Of a stretch of 64,000 bases of DNA, positions 43,798-53,330 are shown in pieces (the first letter of the stretch is position 1; each line of letters opens with the position of its first letter). A program made the translations under genes and the position numbers. The DNA is from Thermodesulfovibrio sp. 3907-1M. GTDB taxonomy: Bacteria > Nitrospirota > Thermodesulfovibrionia > Thermodesulfovibrionales > Thermodesulfovibrionaceae. The notes below the pieces were generated by a model. The model searched no databases. It was not told where the DNA came from and saw only the letters and a program-made list of their open reading frames with translations. Where the stretch lies: contig NZ_CP144373.1 of NCBI RefSeq assembly GCF_040450955.1, positions 372,001 to 436,000 on the forward strand, in the 5' to 3' direction.

Positions 43798-45659
43798 GGA
43801 TGTCAAAGCTTTTTCAGAAAACACTGCTTGGAATAATATTTCTCTTTGCTATTATATTCGTAACAATAAGTGTTTTTTCTGGATGGCATCTCTATAATAA
43901 TCTGGCTGAAGAATACAAATCAAAAGGAACTGCTATTGCAAGTAGCATTGCCTCATCTTCTGCAGAAACAATTCTCAATCTTGATTCTGCCACTGTTCAG
44001 GCAATGATAGATCAGTTTCTTGAAATTGAAGGAGTTTCCTATGTTTTTGTTGTTGACTCCACAGGTGAGATAATCTCACATACATTTATTCCCACAATTC
44101 CTGAAGAGATTAAGGAAATTGCCCAGATACATAAAAGTGGCATAAAAGATGTAAGTATTCAGGGAGCAGGAGATTTTTTGGACATAGTTTCTCCAATTAC
44201 AGAAGGAGCTGTAGGTTACGTTCACGTGGGAATGAATAAAAACAACATCAATCAAAAAATGTGGGCTGTGCTTGGTAAACAGCTTACACTTCTTTGTCTA
44301 ATCTTTATTTTTAGTGTGCTTCTTGCATACTTTATGGTTAATAGAATATCCCAGCCCCTTAATCAGTTGACTGAATATGCTAAAAAGCTTCTTGCCCATG
44401 ACTTTGATGCTAAAGTGGAGATTAAATCAAAGGATGAAATAGGACTTCTTGCCAATACAATGCAATCAATGGCAAATAACATAAATGAAGTATTTGACAG
44501 ATACGAGTTTGCTCTTAAAGATGCTGTTGTAGAGCTTCAGGATACTCTTGCCTATCTGACCACCATAATTGATAACATGGCTGATGGACTCATTGTTGTT
44601 GATAAAGACGGAGTAATAAATCACATTAATCCAGCTGCTTCAGAAATGTTTGGTAAGGCAGAGTTTGAAATGATAGGGAAAAATATTGATATTCTTGGAA
44701 AGGAACTAAATAAACTGGTAGAAAAATCTCTTAATACTGAAGAAGTTGTTTCTACTGAGATAAATCTTGTTAATAAAAGGATTGGAAAGGCTGTTGCAAA
44801 AAGCATTAAAAAAGAGTATTTTTCTGAAGAATCAGAGGCAAAAGGAATTCTTGGTTCTGTTATCTTAATAAGAGACATTACTCAGGAAAAAGAAGTTGAC
44901 AGACTTAAAACTGAGTTTATCACTGTGGTAAGTCATGAATTAAGAACGCCGCTTACTTCAATACTTGGATTTGTTGAGATGATAAATAAGAAGTTCGTTG
45001 AAAATATTCTTCCCCATCTTGACCTTAACGATTCAAAGTTATCCAAAGCAGTAAGCAAGATTAATAAAAATTTTAACATCATTTTTTCTGAAGGAGAGAG
45101 GATTACATCTTTGATAAATGATGTTCTTGACATTTCAAAACTTGAGTCAGGTAAGACAGTATGGAATTTCGCAGAGATTTCACTAAATGAAGTCATAACA
45201 GATGCATACAAGGCTCTTTCATCGCTTTTTGAACAGAAAGGGCTTCCCTGCTACATAGAGATTCAACCAGATTTGCCAGTTATTAACGCTGATAGAGAAA
45301 GACTCATTCAGGTGGTAATTAATCTGCTATCAAATGCTTTAAAGTTTACTGAAAGAGGATATGTAAAATGCAAAGCACAGCTTAATGGAGATGAAATACT
45401 CGTATCTGTGGAAGACACTGGTATAGGAATTCCTGAAGAAGAAAAAGACAGGATTTTTGAGAAATTTAAACAGGTTGGAGACCTTATAAGGGGTAAACCA
45501 AGGGGCACAGGATTGGGGCTTCCAATTTCAAAGCAGATTGTTGAAGCTCATGGAGGAAAAATCTGGGTTGAAAGCATATTGGGCAGAGGAAGCACATTTT
45601 ATTTCACGATTCCTTTAAAAAGAAAATGGGAGGGAGTTAATGAAAATATTAATAGTTGA
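43785..45659 (+). CDS. Membrane histidine kinase with periplasmic sensor, HAMP and PAS
   Basis: 624 aa. First membrane helix about 10-32, a periplasmic domain of about 130 residues (Cache-like, VEGVSYVFVVDSTGEIISHTF), and a second helix about 165-185. HAMP, a coiled linker and PAS (about 260-370) follow, then HisKA with SHELRTPLTSILGF (about 383) and HATPase with NLLSNALKFTERG, VEDTGIGIPEE and RGTGLGLPISKQI. It is coupled by overlap to the binding protein upstream and the response regulator downstream (20 bp). Signal is inferred to come through the binding protein. Confidence 0.94.
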   Translation: MEKMRMSKLFQKTLLGIIFLFAIIFVTISVFSGWHLYNNLAEEYKSKGTAIASSIASSSAETILNLDSATVQAMIDQFLEIEGVSYVFVVDSTGEIISHTFIPTIPEEIKEIAQIHKSGIKDVSIQGAGDFLDIVSPITEGAVGYVHVGMNKNNINQKMWAVLGKQLTLLCLIFIFSVLLAYFMVNRISQPLNQLTEYAKKLLAHDFDAKVEIKSKDEIGLLANTMQSMANNINEVFDRYEFALKDAVVELQDTLAYLTTIIDNMADGLIVVDKDGVINHINPAASEMFGKAEFEMIGKNIDILGKELNKLVEKSLNTEEVVSTEINLVNKRIGKAVAKSIKKEYFSEESEAKGILGSVILIRDITQEKEVDRLKTEFITVVSHELRTPLTSILGFVEMINKKFVENILPHLDLNDSKLSKAVSKINKNFNIIFSEGERITSLINDVLDISKLESGKTVWNFAEISLNEVITDAYKALSSLFEQKGLPCYIEIQPDLPVINADRERLIQVVINLLSNALKFTERGYVKCKAQLNGDEILVSVEDTGIGIPEEEKDRIFEKFKQVGDLIRGKPRGTGLGLPISKQIVEAHGGKIWVESILGRGSTFYFTIPLKRKWEGVNENINS

Positions 45660-46014
45660 TGATGAGCCTCTCATAAGAGAGCTAATTTTACAGATAATTG
45701 AAGAGATAGAGGATATGCAGATTCAGGCAGTTGAAGCATGCGATGGCGTTGAAGGTCTTGAGTTAATTAGAAAGGAAAAACCTGACATAGTTTTACTGGA
45801 CATAATGATGCCCAAAATGAGTGGATTTGAGATTTGTAGAATTCTACAGAAAGAGCCACCTTCGTGGAAGATGAAAGTTGTTATGCTTACAGCAAAGGGA
45901 CAGGAAATAGACAAACAGACTGCCAGGGAACTGGGAGTAAAATGGTATGTTACAAAACCATTTAAAATAGATGATATAATAAAACTTTTAAGAGAACTTG
46001 CAGAGGAGGAATAA
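45640..46014 (+). CDS. Single-domain response regulator (CheY-like)
   Basis: 124 aa receiver with all key residues. The acidic pair is in LIVDDEP, the phospho-acceptor Asp in IVLLDIMMPKMSGFE (about 54), the Thr in VVMLTAKG and the Lys in YVTKPFK. No output domain follows, so it acts by protein-protein contact, perhaps on chemotaxis or on another kinase. It directly follows its kinase and is directly followed by the isochorismatase gene. Confidence 0.94.
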   Translation: MKILIVDDEPLIRELILQIIEEIEDMQIQAVEACDGVEGLELIRKEKPDIVLLDIMMPKMSGFEICRILQKEPPSWKMKVVMLTAKGQEIDKQTARELGVKWYVTKPFKIDDIIKLLRELAEEE

Positions 46015-46575
46015 ATGAGCTTTGAAAAGTTTTTTATAAGCCCTGAAAATGCTCTGTTTGTAATAATTGATATGCAGGAAAAACTTGCTAAGGCAATGAA
46101 AGAGGATATTCTTGAGAAAACAGTAAAAAATATCATTACATTTGTTGAACTTTGCAAAATTTATCAAATTCCCATTATCTTTACCGAACAGTATCCAAAA
46201 GGATTGGGAAAAACTCTTGAGGAGATAAAGAGCTTGATCAATGATGAAGCCATTGAAAAAATAAGTTTTAGCTCAGCGGGAGAGGAAAAATTCATCAGCA
46301 AAATTCGAGAGCTTAACAGGCAAAAAATCATTCTTACAGGAATGGAAACCCATGTATGTGTATGGCAGACAGCACTTGACCTGCTTCAAAGGGGCTACCA
46401 TGTTTTTGTTCCTTCTGATGCTGTATGCAGCCGTAAAAAACAGGACTGGAAAATAGGGATTGAACTCATGAAAAATGCTGGTGCAGTTATAACATGCACG
46501 GAAACACTGGTATTTCAACTGCTTAAAAAAGCAGGAACAGCTGAGTTTAAAAAAATGCTGGAGTTTATAAAGTGA
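46015..46575 (+). CDS. Isochorismatase-family hydrolase
   Basis: 186 aa cysteine hydrolase. Its catalytic triad is recognisable: Asp in FVIIDMQEKLAKAM (about 20), Lys in the EQYPKGLG region, and Cys in GMETHVCVWQTALDL (about 115). The family covers nicotinamidase-, YcaC- and ureidoacrylate-type amidases; the substrate is open. It begins at the base after the response-regulator stop and overlaps the PHP gene by 4 bp. Confidence 0.9.
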   Translation: MSFEKFFISPENALFVIIDMQEKLAKAMKEDILEKTVKNIITFVELCKIYQIPIIFTEQYPKGLGKTLEEIKSLINDEAIEKISFSSAGEEKFISKIRELNRQKIILTGMETHVCVWQTALDLLQRGYHVFVPSDAVCSRKKQDWKIGIELMKNAGAVITCTETLVFQLLKKAGTAEFKKMLEFIK

Positions 46576-47219
46576 TAGACTTTCACATTCACAGTGTTTT
46601 CAGCGATGGAGAATTGATTCCTGCAGAGATTATCAGAAGAGCCGAGGCAATTGGTTATAAAGCCCTTGCAATAACTGACCATGCAGATCAGTCAAACATT
46701 GAGTTAATTATTCCAAGAATTGTAAAAGCAATGAAGGATATTCAGCCTTTTACCAGTGTTGTTTTACTTCCAGGAATAGAGCTAACCCATGTTCCTCCAT
46801 ATACAATTCCAGAAATGGCAAAAGAAGCACGAAGGCTTGGTGCAAAAATAGTTATTGTTCATGGTGAAACCCTTGTTGAGCCAGTTAAAGAAGGAACAAA
46901 TAGAATGGCTCTGCAGTCAGACATTGACATTCTTGCTCATCCAGGATTGATAACTGAGGAAGAAGCATCATGGGCAGCAGAGCGAAAAATATATCTTGAG
47001 ATTACATCAAGAAGGGGTCACAGCCTCAGCAATGGTCATGTTGCCAGCATGGCTTTAAAACATGGGGCAAAACTTGTTATTAACACTGATTCCCATTCAC
47101 CTGGAGATTTTATCTCAAAGGATTTTGCCATAAAAGTATTAAGAGGTGCCGGGCTATCTCAGGTAGAGATCAATAAAGTATTTCAGAATATGGAAGAAAT
47201 TGTAAGGAGGAAGGCTTAA
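46572..47219 (+). CDS. PHP-domain metal-dependent phosphoesterase
   Basis: 215 aa. Metal ligands typical of the PHP fold are visible: HIHSVFSDGE at the N-terminus, ALAITDHADQ (about 38), GIELTH, VHGETL, a His in LAHPGLI, and the closing TDSHSP (about 180). It is likely a phosphatase or nuclease, such as a histidinol-phosphatase-like or nucleoside 3',5'-bisphosphatase relative. Overlaps the isochorismatase gene and abuts the TPR gene. Confidence 0.9.
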   Translation: MIDFHIHSVFSDGELIPAEIIRRAEAIGYKALAITDHADQSNIELIIPRIVKAMKDIQPFTSVVLLPGIELTHVPPYTIPEMAKEARRLGAKIVIVHGETLVEPVKEGTNRMALQSDIDILAHPGLITEEEASWAAERKIYLEITSRRGHSLSNGHVASMALKHGAKLVINTDSHSPGDFISKDFAIKVLRGAGLSQVEINKVFQNMEEIVRRKA

Positions 47220-47821
47220 TGAAACATAAGGCAGAAGATGTTGTAACCATTAAAGAAAAATTAATTGCTCAAAAAAAGAAGCTGGTGATAGGAATTTTTA
47301 TATTTCTAAGCATAGTTTTTCTCATAACAGGCTTTTATATTTACAATCTTAAACAGGAAAGCGATGCAAAAGAAATTGAATATGAAGCCTATAAGGCAAT
47401 GTTGCAGAAGAAATTTTCTCAGGCAGGTGATCTATTTGCAAAAGCTTATGAAAAAAAGAAAAAAATTATTTATCTTATAAATGCTGGATATTCATACTCT
47501 TTAGCTGAAGATAACAAGAAAGCTATTGAATACTTAAATAAGGTGGCAAGTATGGATGATGAAACTTTTTCAAATCTTGCAAAATTTAAAATTGCCATGA
47601 TTTATCTTAAGAACAATGATAAAGAGCGGACAATCAAATCGTTAAAGGAAATCATAAATGGAAAATCTATTGTTATGAAAGATGCTGCTTTATTTGAGCT
47701 GGCAAAAGTCACTGATAACAGAGAGGAGTCCAGAAAATATTATGAAGAGCTTATTAATAAGTTTCCTTATTCTACAATGGTTGAACCAGCAAAAGTTGAG
47801 TTAGAAAAGTTAAATCATTAA
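47219..47821 (+). CDS. Membrane-anchored TPR protein
   Basis: 200 aa. A short basic cytoplasmic tail, one membrane helix ([21 protein letters not shown]) and then about three to four TPR-type helix pairs ([40 protein letters not shown]; partial). It is probably a scaffold facing the periplasm, like the YfgM family. It ends the six-gene run starting with the binding protein and converges on the lytic transglycosylase gene with a 4-bp overlap. Confidence 0.85.
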   Translation: MKHKAEDVVTIKEKLIAQKKKLVIGIFIFLSIVFLITGFYIYNLKQESDAKEIEYEAYKAMLQKKFSQAGDLFAKAYEKKKKIIYLINAGYSYSLAEDNKKAIEYLNKVASMDDETFSNLAKFKIAMIYLKNNDKERTIKSLKEIINGKSIVMKDAALFELAKVTDNREESRKYYEELINKFPYSTMVEPAKVELEKLNH

Positions 47822-49038
47822 GCCTTTTTATTTTTTTTCACTCTTTTAGTTTTGCTGTGTTGAGAGGTTTTTTTGTTTTTTGAAATGATTTTCTTTTTTG
47901 CAATTTTCTTTTCATAGAATTTATCTTCCTTTAAAGGAGTAAATTTTTCATGGGGAGGAATCATAATTTTTGTGCCGGGTTGTAAATTTTTGAATAACTC
48001 CGCTCCGTTCATCTCATAAAGCACTGTGATGGAATAACCTGTTTTTTTAGCAATTTTATAAACTGTATCACCTTTTTTTGTGATATATGTATCATGGCTG
48101 AATCTTTTTTCAGCTGGTATTTTTTCAAAGTTTAAAAGAAAAGTGTCTTTTCTGCCTTCAGGGATCCTGATAATGTATTCTTTAACGTTCATTGGAGTAG
48201 ACCACCTTTTTAGCTCAGGATTTAATTCTTTAATAGCGTTAACATCAACCCCTGCGCATCTGGCAATTACATCAAGATCAGTAGGAGATGGGATAACAAC
48301 TTCTTCATAACTTAAACTTTCATGTTCCTTTATATTTCCAAAACCAAAATTTTCAGGTTGTTTTGCAATTGTTATTGCAGCAATGTATTTTGGAACATAA
48401 TTTTTTGTTTCCTTTGGAAGATACTTAGTATTTAAAAGCATCCAGTAATCATTTTCACCAACCCTGTTCATGGCTTTATAGATTCTTCCTTCACCAGCAT
48501 TGTAAGCTGCCAGGGCAAGCGACCAGTCTCCAAACATTTGATAAAGATCTTTCAGATAGTTTGCAGCAGCAATGGTTGATTTAATAGGGTCTTTTCTTTC
48601 ATCTCTCCACCAGTCAACTACTAAACCATATCTTTTAGCAGTGCTTTCAATAAACTGCCATGGGCCAACAGCCTTTGCCCTTGAACGAGCATTAACATTA
48701 AATCCGCTTTCTATTAAAGGTAAATAAACAAGGTCTTCCGGCAATCCCTTTTCTATCAGTATCTCCTTCATTTTTTCCATATACTTTGTTGAACGGCTCA
48801 GCCAAAGGGCAAATTTCTCTCTTAATTTTTCTGAGAATAAATTGATATGCTTCTCTATTTTTCCGATAAAGCTTTCATTTGTATCAGGCAGAAGTTTAAA
48901 ATCCTCATTCCCTGAGAATATCACTTCTTTTTTCTCATCCTGCTTGAGAGAGGGAGTAGTATCTTTGTTGTCTTCAGAATAGCATGGAGTTGAGAGAGTA
49001 AAGATGAGAAAAATGATTAAGCTTACCAGTTTTTTCAT
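47818..49038 (-). CDS. Membrane-bound lytic murein transglycosylase (MltD-like) with LysM
   Basis: 406 aa exported enzyme cleaving peptidoglycan glycan strands. It has a signal peptide ([19 protein letters not shown]) and an SLT domain with catalytic Glu in [20 protein letters not shown] (about 110). [17 protein letters not shown] lies at about 185. A LysM repeat ([20 protein letters not shown], about 320-365) and an unusually Lys-rich tail of about 40 residues complete it. The tail would bind acidic wall polymers. A single LysM is fewer than in E. coli MltD. Confidence 0.93.
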   Translation of the reverse strand: MKKLVSLIIFLIFTLSTPCYSEDNKDTTPSLKQDEKKEVIFSGNEDFKLLPDTNESFIGKIEKHINLFSEKLREKFALWLSRSTKYMEKMKEILIEKGLPEDLVYLPLIESGFNVNARSRAKAVGPWQFIESTAKRYGLVVDWWRDERKDPIKSTIAAANYLKDLYQMFGDWSLALAAYNAGEGRIYKAMNRVGENDYWMLLNTKYLPKETKNYVPKYIAAITIAKQPENFGFGNIKEHESLSYEEVVIPSPTDLDVIARCAGVDVNAIKELNPELKRWSTPMNVKEYIIRIPEGRKDTFLLNFEKIPAEKRFSHDTYITKKGDTVYKIAKKTGYSITVLYEMNGAELFKNLQPGTKIMIPPHEKFTPLKEDKFYEKKIAKKKIISKNKKTSQHSKTKRVKKNKKA

Positions 49039-49095
49039 AACTATTTTTTATACCCTAAAACATGTTAATTTTTCAACCCCTTTTCTTTCTGAAAT

Positions 49096-49125
49096 TTGGC
49101 AGTTTTATTTAGTTTTTGCTATAAT
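49096..49125 (+). promoter_or_regulatory. Promoter of tRNA-Arg
   Basis: TTGGCA (49096-49101), 18-bp spacer, TATAAT (49120-49125) with an extended TGC ahead. Start site falls at or just before the tRNA 5' end. Confidence 0.7.
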
Positions 49126-49132
49126 TTTTTTA

Positions 49133-49206
49133 GCCCCCTTAGCTCAGTAGGATAGAGCACAGGTTTCCTAAACCTGGTGTCGCAGGTTCGATCCCTGCAG
49201 GGGGCA
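49133..49206 (+). tRNA. tRNA-Arg (anticodon CCT)
   Basis: Acceptor GCCCCCT pairs with AGGGGGC. The D-arm AGCTCAGTAGGATAGAGC, the anticodon stem CAGGT/ACCTG with loop TTCCTAA, and the T-arm GCAGG TTCGATC CCTGC are all regular. The 3' CCA is not encoded. A broken gene starts directly at its 3' end. Confidence 0.96.
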
Positions 49207-49541
49207 TTTGTCCTGAAGATAAACCCAGAGGTTATAATATATCAATAAATCTTTTTGAAAAGCATGATAAAGTCCTTGCCCAGAAAGAGACACTTTCAAT
49301 TTTTTTCAATAATGAAAAATTTTCAGATTCATTCAGGGAATTTTTTAATCCTCAAAAATTTGACTCCATAGAGGTTGTAACCTATGTTTCTTCTGCAAGA
49401 TTCTTTTTTGAAACTTTAAAGGACTTTAAAAAAATTCTTTTGATTCTTGGAATTGAGGATGATACAATCCTTACAAATTTTTCTCCTGAGTTGCAGGAAA
49501 AATTTTTAAAGGAACCTGATGAGGAACTGGTATCAACTTAG
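49207..49541 (+). pseudogene. Fragment of a PLD-like / helicase-associated protein
   Basis: An open frame with no start codon runs from the tRNA 3' end to TAG 49539-49541 (about 111 codons). It reads CPEDKPRGYNISINLFEKH..., then FREFFNPQKFDSIEVVTYVSS and LKDFKKILLILGIED. This resembles the N-terminal part of phospholipase-D-like proteins often fused to helicases; the call is from memory and needs a search. The frame is cut at the front by the tRNA and at the back by the ATPase gene, whose ATG lies inside it at 49519. It is probably non-functional. Confidence 0.55.
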
Positions 49542-52037
49542 CATAAGAGATATTTATCAAAAACTTAACACTAATGAAAAAGGCTTAACCTCTGAAGAAG
49601 TCCGGAAAAGGCTTGTTAAATACGGTTATAACAGGCTTCAGGAAGAAGACAGAGTCAAAAAATTTAAGATTTTCCTTCATCAGTTTACAAGCCCTCTTAT
49701 TTATATTCTTCTAATCGCCGGAACTATCTCCATAGTTCTTAAAGAATACATTGATGCAGCAGTAATCTTTGCAGTGGTCATACTTAATGCAATTATTGGT
49801 TATTTTCAGGAATACAAGGCTGAGCAGAGTGTTAGAGCGCTGAAGAAAATGCTCGTTCCAAAGGCAAAGGTGCTGAGGGATGCAGTGGAAAGGGAAATCA
49901 GCAGTGAAGAGCTTGTTCCTGGAGATATTGTTCTTCTTTACTCTGGAATTCGTGTTCCTGCGGACATAAGACTTATTCACACTGTTGAACTTAAGATTGA
50001 TGAATCCATACTTACTGGAGAATCTCTTCCTGTGGAAAAACATCATCACACAATAAAAGAGGAAAATCTCACCTATGGAGACCAGAAAAATATGGCATTC
50101 ATGGGAACCGTTGTGGTAAGCGGAAGAGCAAAGGGTGTGGTTGTTGAAACAGGAATGAATACAGTATTTGGTAAGATTGCAAAGCACATAAAAGAAGCAG
50201 AGGCAGTAAGAGCACCACTTCAGGATAAGATAACAAAATTTGCAAATGCCATTGGAATTCTTGTGCTTTCAGCATCTGTAATGCTTTTCATTGCTGGATT
50301 GATTGTGGGTGAGTCAATTAAAGAGATGTTTATGACAGCGGTTGCTGCTGCAGTGGCTGCCATTCCTGAAGGCTTACCCGTTGTTGTAACAATAGTTCTT
50401 GCAGTTGGCGTGGCAAGAATGGCAAGGCACAATGCGATTGTAAGAAAGCTTCACGCAGTGGAAACACTTGGTAGCACCACAGTTATTGGCTCAGACAAGA
50501 CAGGAACACTGACAAAGAATGAGATGACAGTAAAAGTTATTTACGATGGAAAAGAAGTTTATGAAGTAGAAGGAAGTGGATACGAGCCAACTGGCAGGAT
50601 ACTTCATGAAGGCTTGTCCATAAATGCAGCTGAAAGAAAACATCTCATGGATTTATTAAGAATCGGCTTACTTTGCAATGAATCCTCTGTTTATCTGGAT
50701 AATGGAGATTACAGGATTGAGGGAGATCCAACAGAGGCTGCTTTAATTGTTTCAGCTATGAAAGCAGGACTTAATCCTGAGGAAGAAAAGGAAAAATACA
50801 GACAGTTTGCCATAATTCCCTTTGAATCTGAAAGAGGCTATATGGCAACCTTAAACATTCATAAAGGTAAAAGATTCATATTTGTCAAGGGAGCACCTGA
50901 AAAAGTTATTGATATGTGTGTGAAGGATTCCTATGGAAATGAAATAGATAGAGAAAAGGTTCTTCATCTTGCCAGTGAGTTTGCAAAGAAAGGGCTCAGA
51001 GTTCTTGCATTTGCTTACAGAGAAGTGAGAGAGGAAATTGAAGAAATAAGTTGCAGGGAATTGGAAAAGTGTGATGCTGTCTCAGGTTTAGTTTTTGCTG
51101 GATTACAGGGAATGATTGACCCTCCAAGACCTGAAGCAATTGAGGCTATAAAGGGATGTAAAAAGGCAGGTATCAGGGTAGTAATGATTACAGGAGATCA
51201 TGCAGTTACTGCGAAGGCAATCGGAGAGATGCTTGGAATTTCAGACAGCAAGTCAAAGGTTATTACTGGAAAGGAACTTGAAAATATGAGCGATGAAGAG
51301 CTTTTTCATAAAGTAAAGGAAGTCTCAGTTTATGCAAGGGTATCCCCTGAACATAAATTAAGAATTGTTGAGCAGTTCAAGCGTCACGGAGAGATTGTGG
51401 CGGTAACAGGTGATGGTGTAAATGATGCACCGGCATTGAAGTCTGCCCATATAGGTATTGCCATGGGCAAAAGCGGAACAGATGTAGCAAAGGAAGCCTC
51501 GTCCCCATTCCCTATGTGCCAGCACAGATTTTATGGATAAATCTTGTAACAAATGGACTTCAGGATGTAGCTCTTGCCTTTGAGCCAGGAGAAAAGGGAG
51601 TTCTTGAAAGACCTCCAAGGGACCCAAAAGAGGGTATAATGTCAAAGCTTTTGATTGAAAGGACAATAATTGTGGGAGTACTAATATCAGCGGGAATAGT
51701 TTTTAACTTTATGAATGCACTGGAAAACGGTGCATCTATTGAGAAAGCCCGCACAGTGGCAGTTACCACAATGGTTTTCTTCCAGTTTTTTCAAGCATGG
51801 AACAGTCGCTCTGAGTATGAATCCATATTTAAAATCCCTCTGCTCAGCAATCCATTCCTTTTCTTCAGTCTAATTGCATCCTTTCTTGCTCAACTTGCTT
51901 TTATATATCTTCCAGCATTTCAGTGGATTTTCAGAACACAGCCAATCTCAATGGCTGACTGGCAGAATATTCTTCTCGTCTCTCTTTCAGTCATAGTGGT
52001 TGTTGAAATTGATAAGTGGTTTAGAAGGAAAAGATGA
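49519..52037 (+). pseudogene. P-type cation-transporting ATPase with an internal deletion
   Basis: P2-type pump (Ca2+ or similar). Most motifs are intact: TGESLPVEKH, PEGLPVVVTIVLAVG (helix M4), SDKTGTLTKNEM (phosphorylated Asp), KGAPEK, ITGDHAVTAKAIG and VTGDGVNDAPALKSA. At about 51497-51501 the frame jumps from DVAKEAS to LVPIPYVPAQILWINLVTNG in another frame. The segment between them in family members, about 50-60 residues covering the hinge, M5 and the start of M6, is missing. The first frame ends at 51540 and the rest runs to 52037. Loss of M5 removes cation-site residues, so the pump should be dead. It continues by ATGA overlap into the next gene. Confidence 0.85.
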
Positions 52038-53212
52038 AACTATCAGAAAGGGAAAACATCTGGTCAGAATCGTTAGAGTTAATCTCAAAAGAAGGCATTT
52101 TTACAAAGGATGTAAAAATAATTTTCCTTTTGCTAATCCTTGTTATTGTTGAACTACCCATATTCTTGATTTTGATAGAAAAATTATTAGTAGAGAAGAA
52201 AGAATTACTCTTGTTTACCTTTATAATGGTTTTTCTTGTAATAGTGATCTTAATTTTTATTTCAGCTCCCCCTAAACTCTTTCTGATAAGCGTACAAAGT
52301 TCTAATAGATTCATGGAGCTTGGTTGGATAAAGTATAGGATTTTCAGAAAAAAAGAAAAAATCCCCTTTGAATCTTTATTAAAAATCAATGTTTCTTTAT
52401 ATAAAATTGGTAAGGAAAAAAGGATAAGAATGGAAATGGAGACAAATTATAAGAAAATTACTGCATTTTTTGAAATAGATGAAGTTGAAAACAATGAAGA
52501 TATAGCAAAAATTTTCCTTAATCTCGCTCTAATATCGGGATTTCAAACTTATACAGCCTATCGTAAAGTTGATGGTTTCAGAATAAACTTCAGTAAAGGC
52601 TTTGATGAAAGAAGAAAAATCACTGATTCAGGCGAGTTGTTTTTTGAAGAAGAAAAACTTGAGATTGACAGAAACAGTATAAATATACCCTATCTCATTA
52701 TTGAAGAATTAGGTCACTCAAGAATAAAACTCTACAGGAAGCCTAATACATATGACATATTGAGATTGCTTCTTGTTTTTGTGGTATTTCCTATTTTGCT
52801 GATTATGCTTTTATTTTTTAAATCATTAAAAAATCCTCTCTCTCTTGTTCTTCCATTCCTGTTTTATTTTTTAATTTTCAATGTCATGAGAAAAATGATA
52901 GCTCCAATCAATGTCACTATTGACAGGTTAAGAGGAGTTATTACTGTAAAGAAGCTAATTATCTCAGTTATTATTCCCATTTCCCAGATTAAACAAATAG
53001 AGATTAGAGATCAGATTTCAAGCAGAACAGGCACATTTCTATTCTATGTTGATGCAAGAACGACTAGTGGCAAAAAATACCAGCTATTTTTTACAGAATT
53101 TCCAAGACAGACCGAAAAAATATACAGAACATTTGAAGACTTAACCCTCTTACTTGATTATATATCAAAGGGTCTGAAAATTCCTGTGATAAATCTTTGT
53201 AATAAAATTTAG
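52034..53212 (+). CDS. Hypothetical membrane protein, 392 aa
   Basis: Two helices near the N-terminus (about 35-55 and 62-82) and two more at about 240-290 (LLLVFVVFPILLIMLLFF, PLSLVLPFLFYFLIF). The soluble parts resemble PH-like beta domains (RLRGVITVKKLIISVIIPISQI, cited partly), as in bacterial membrane PH-domain proteins. I do not recognise a family with confidence. Its ATG overlaps the stop of the broken ATPase gene, so it may have been co-transcribed with the pump. It is intact. Confidence 0.7.
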   Translation: MKLSERENIWSESLELISKEGIFTKDVKIIFLLLILVIVELPIFLILIEKLLVEKKELLLFTFIMVFLVIVILIFISAPPKLFLISVQSSNRFMELGWIKYRIFRKKEKIPFESLLKINVSLYKIGKEKRIRMEMETNYKKITAFFEIDEVENNEDIAKIFLNLALISGFQTYTAYRKVDGFRINFSKGFDERRKITDSGELFFEEEKLEIDRNSINIPYLIIEELGHSRIKLYRKPNTYDILRLLLVFVVFPILLIMLLFFKSLKNPLSLVLPFLFYFLIFNVMRKMIAPINVTIDRLRGVITVKKLIISVIIPISQIKQIEIRDQISSRTGTFLFYVDARTTSGKKYQLFFTEFPRQTEKIYRTFEDLTLLLDYISKGLKIPVINLCNKI

Positions 53213-53330
53213 GGAGATTTTCTGATATATCTTAAATACTGAAATTTTGAATCCAATGAGGTCTGGCGCGGTAATCTCAACTTTTTACTGCAAATGCCTG
53301 AAAGGGAAATGGCAGTCTTTAGTCCGTAAA

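Noticed and set aside
49133-49206. Firm attachment-site call at the tRNA
   Set aside because: No integrase gene and no second copy of the tRNA end were seen in the window, so only a tentative island boundary is reported.
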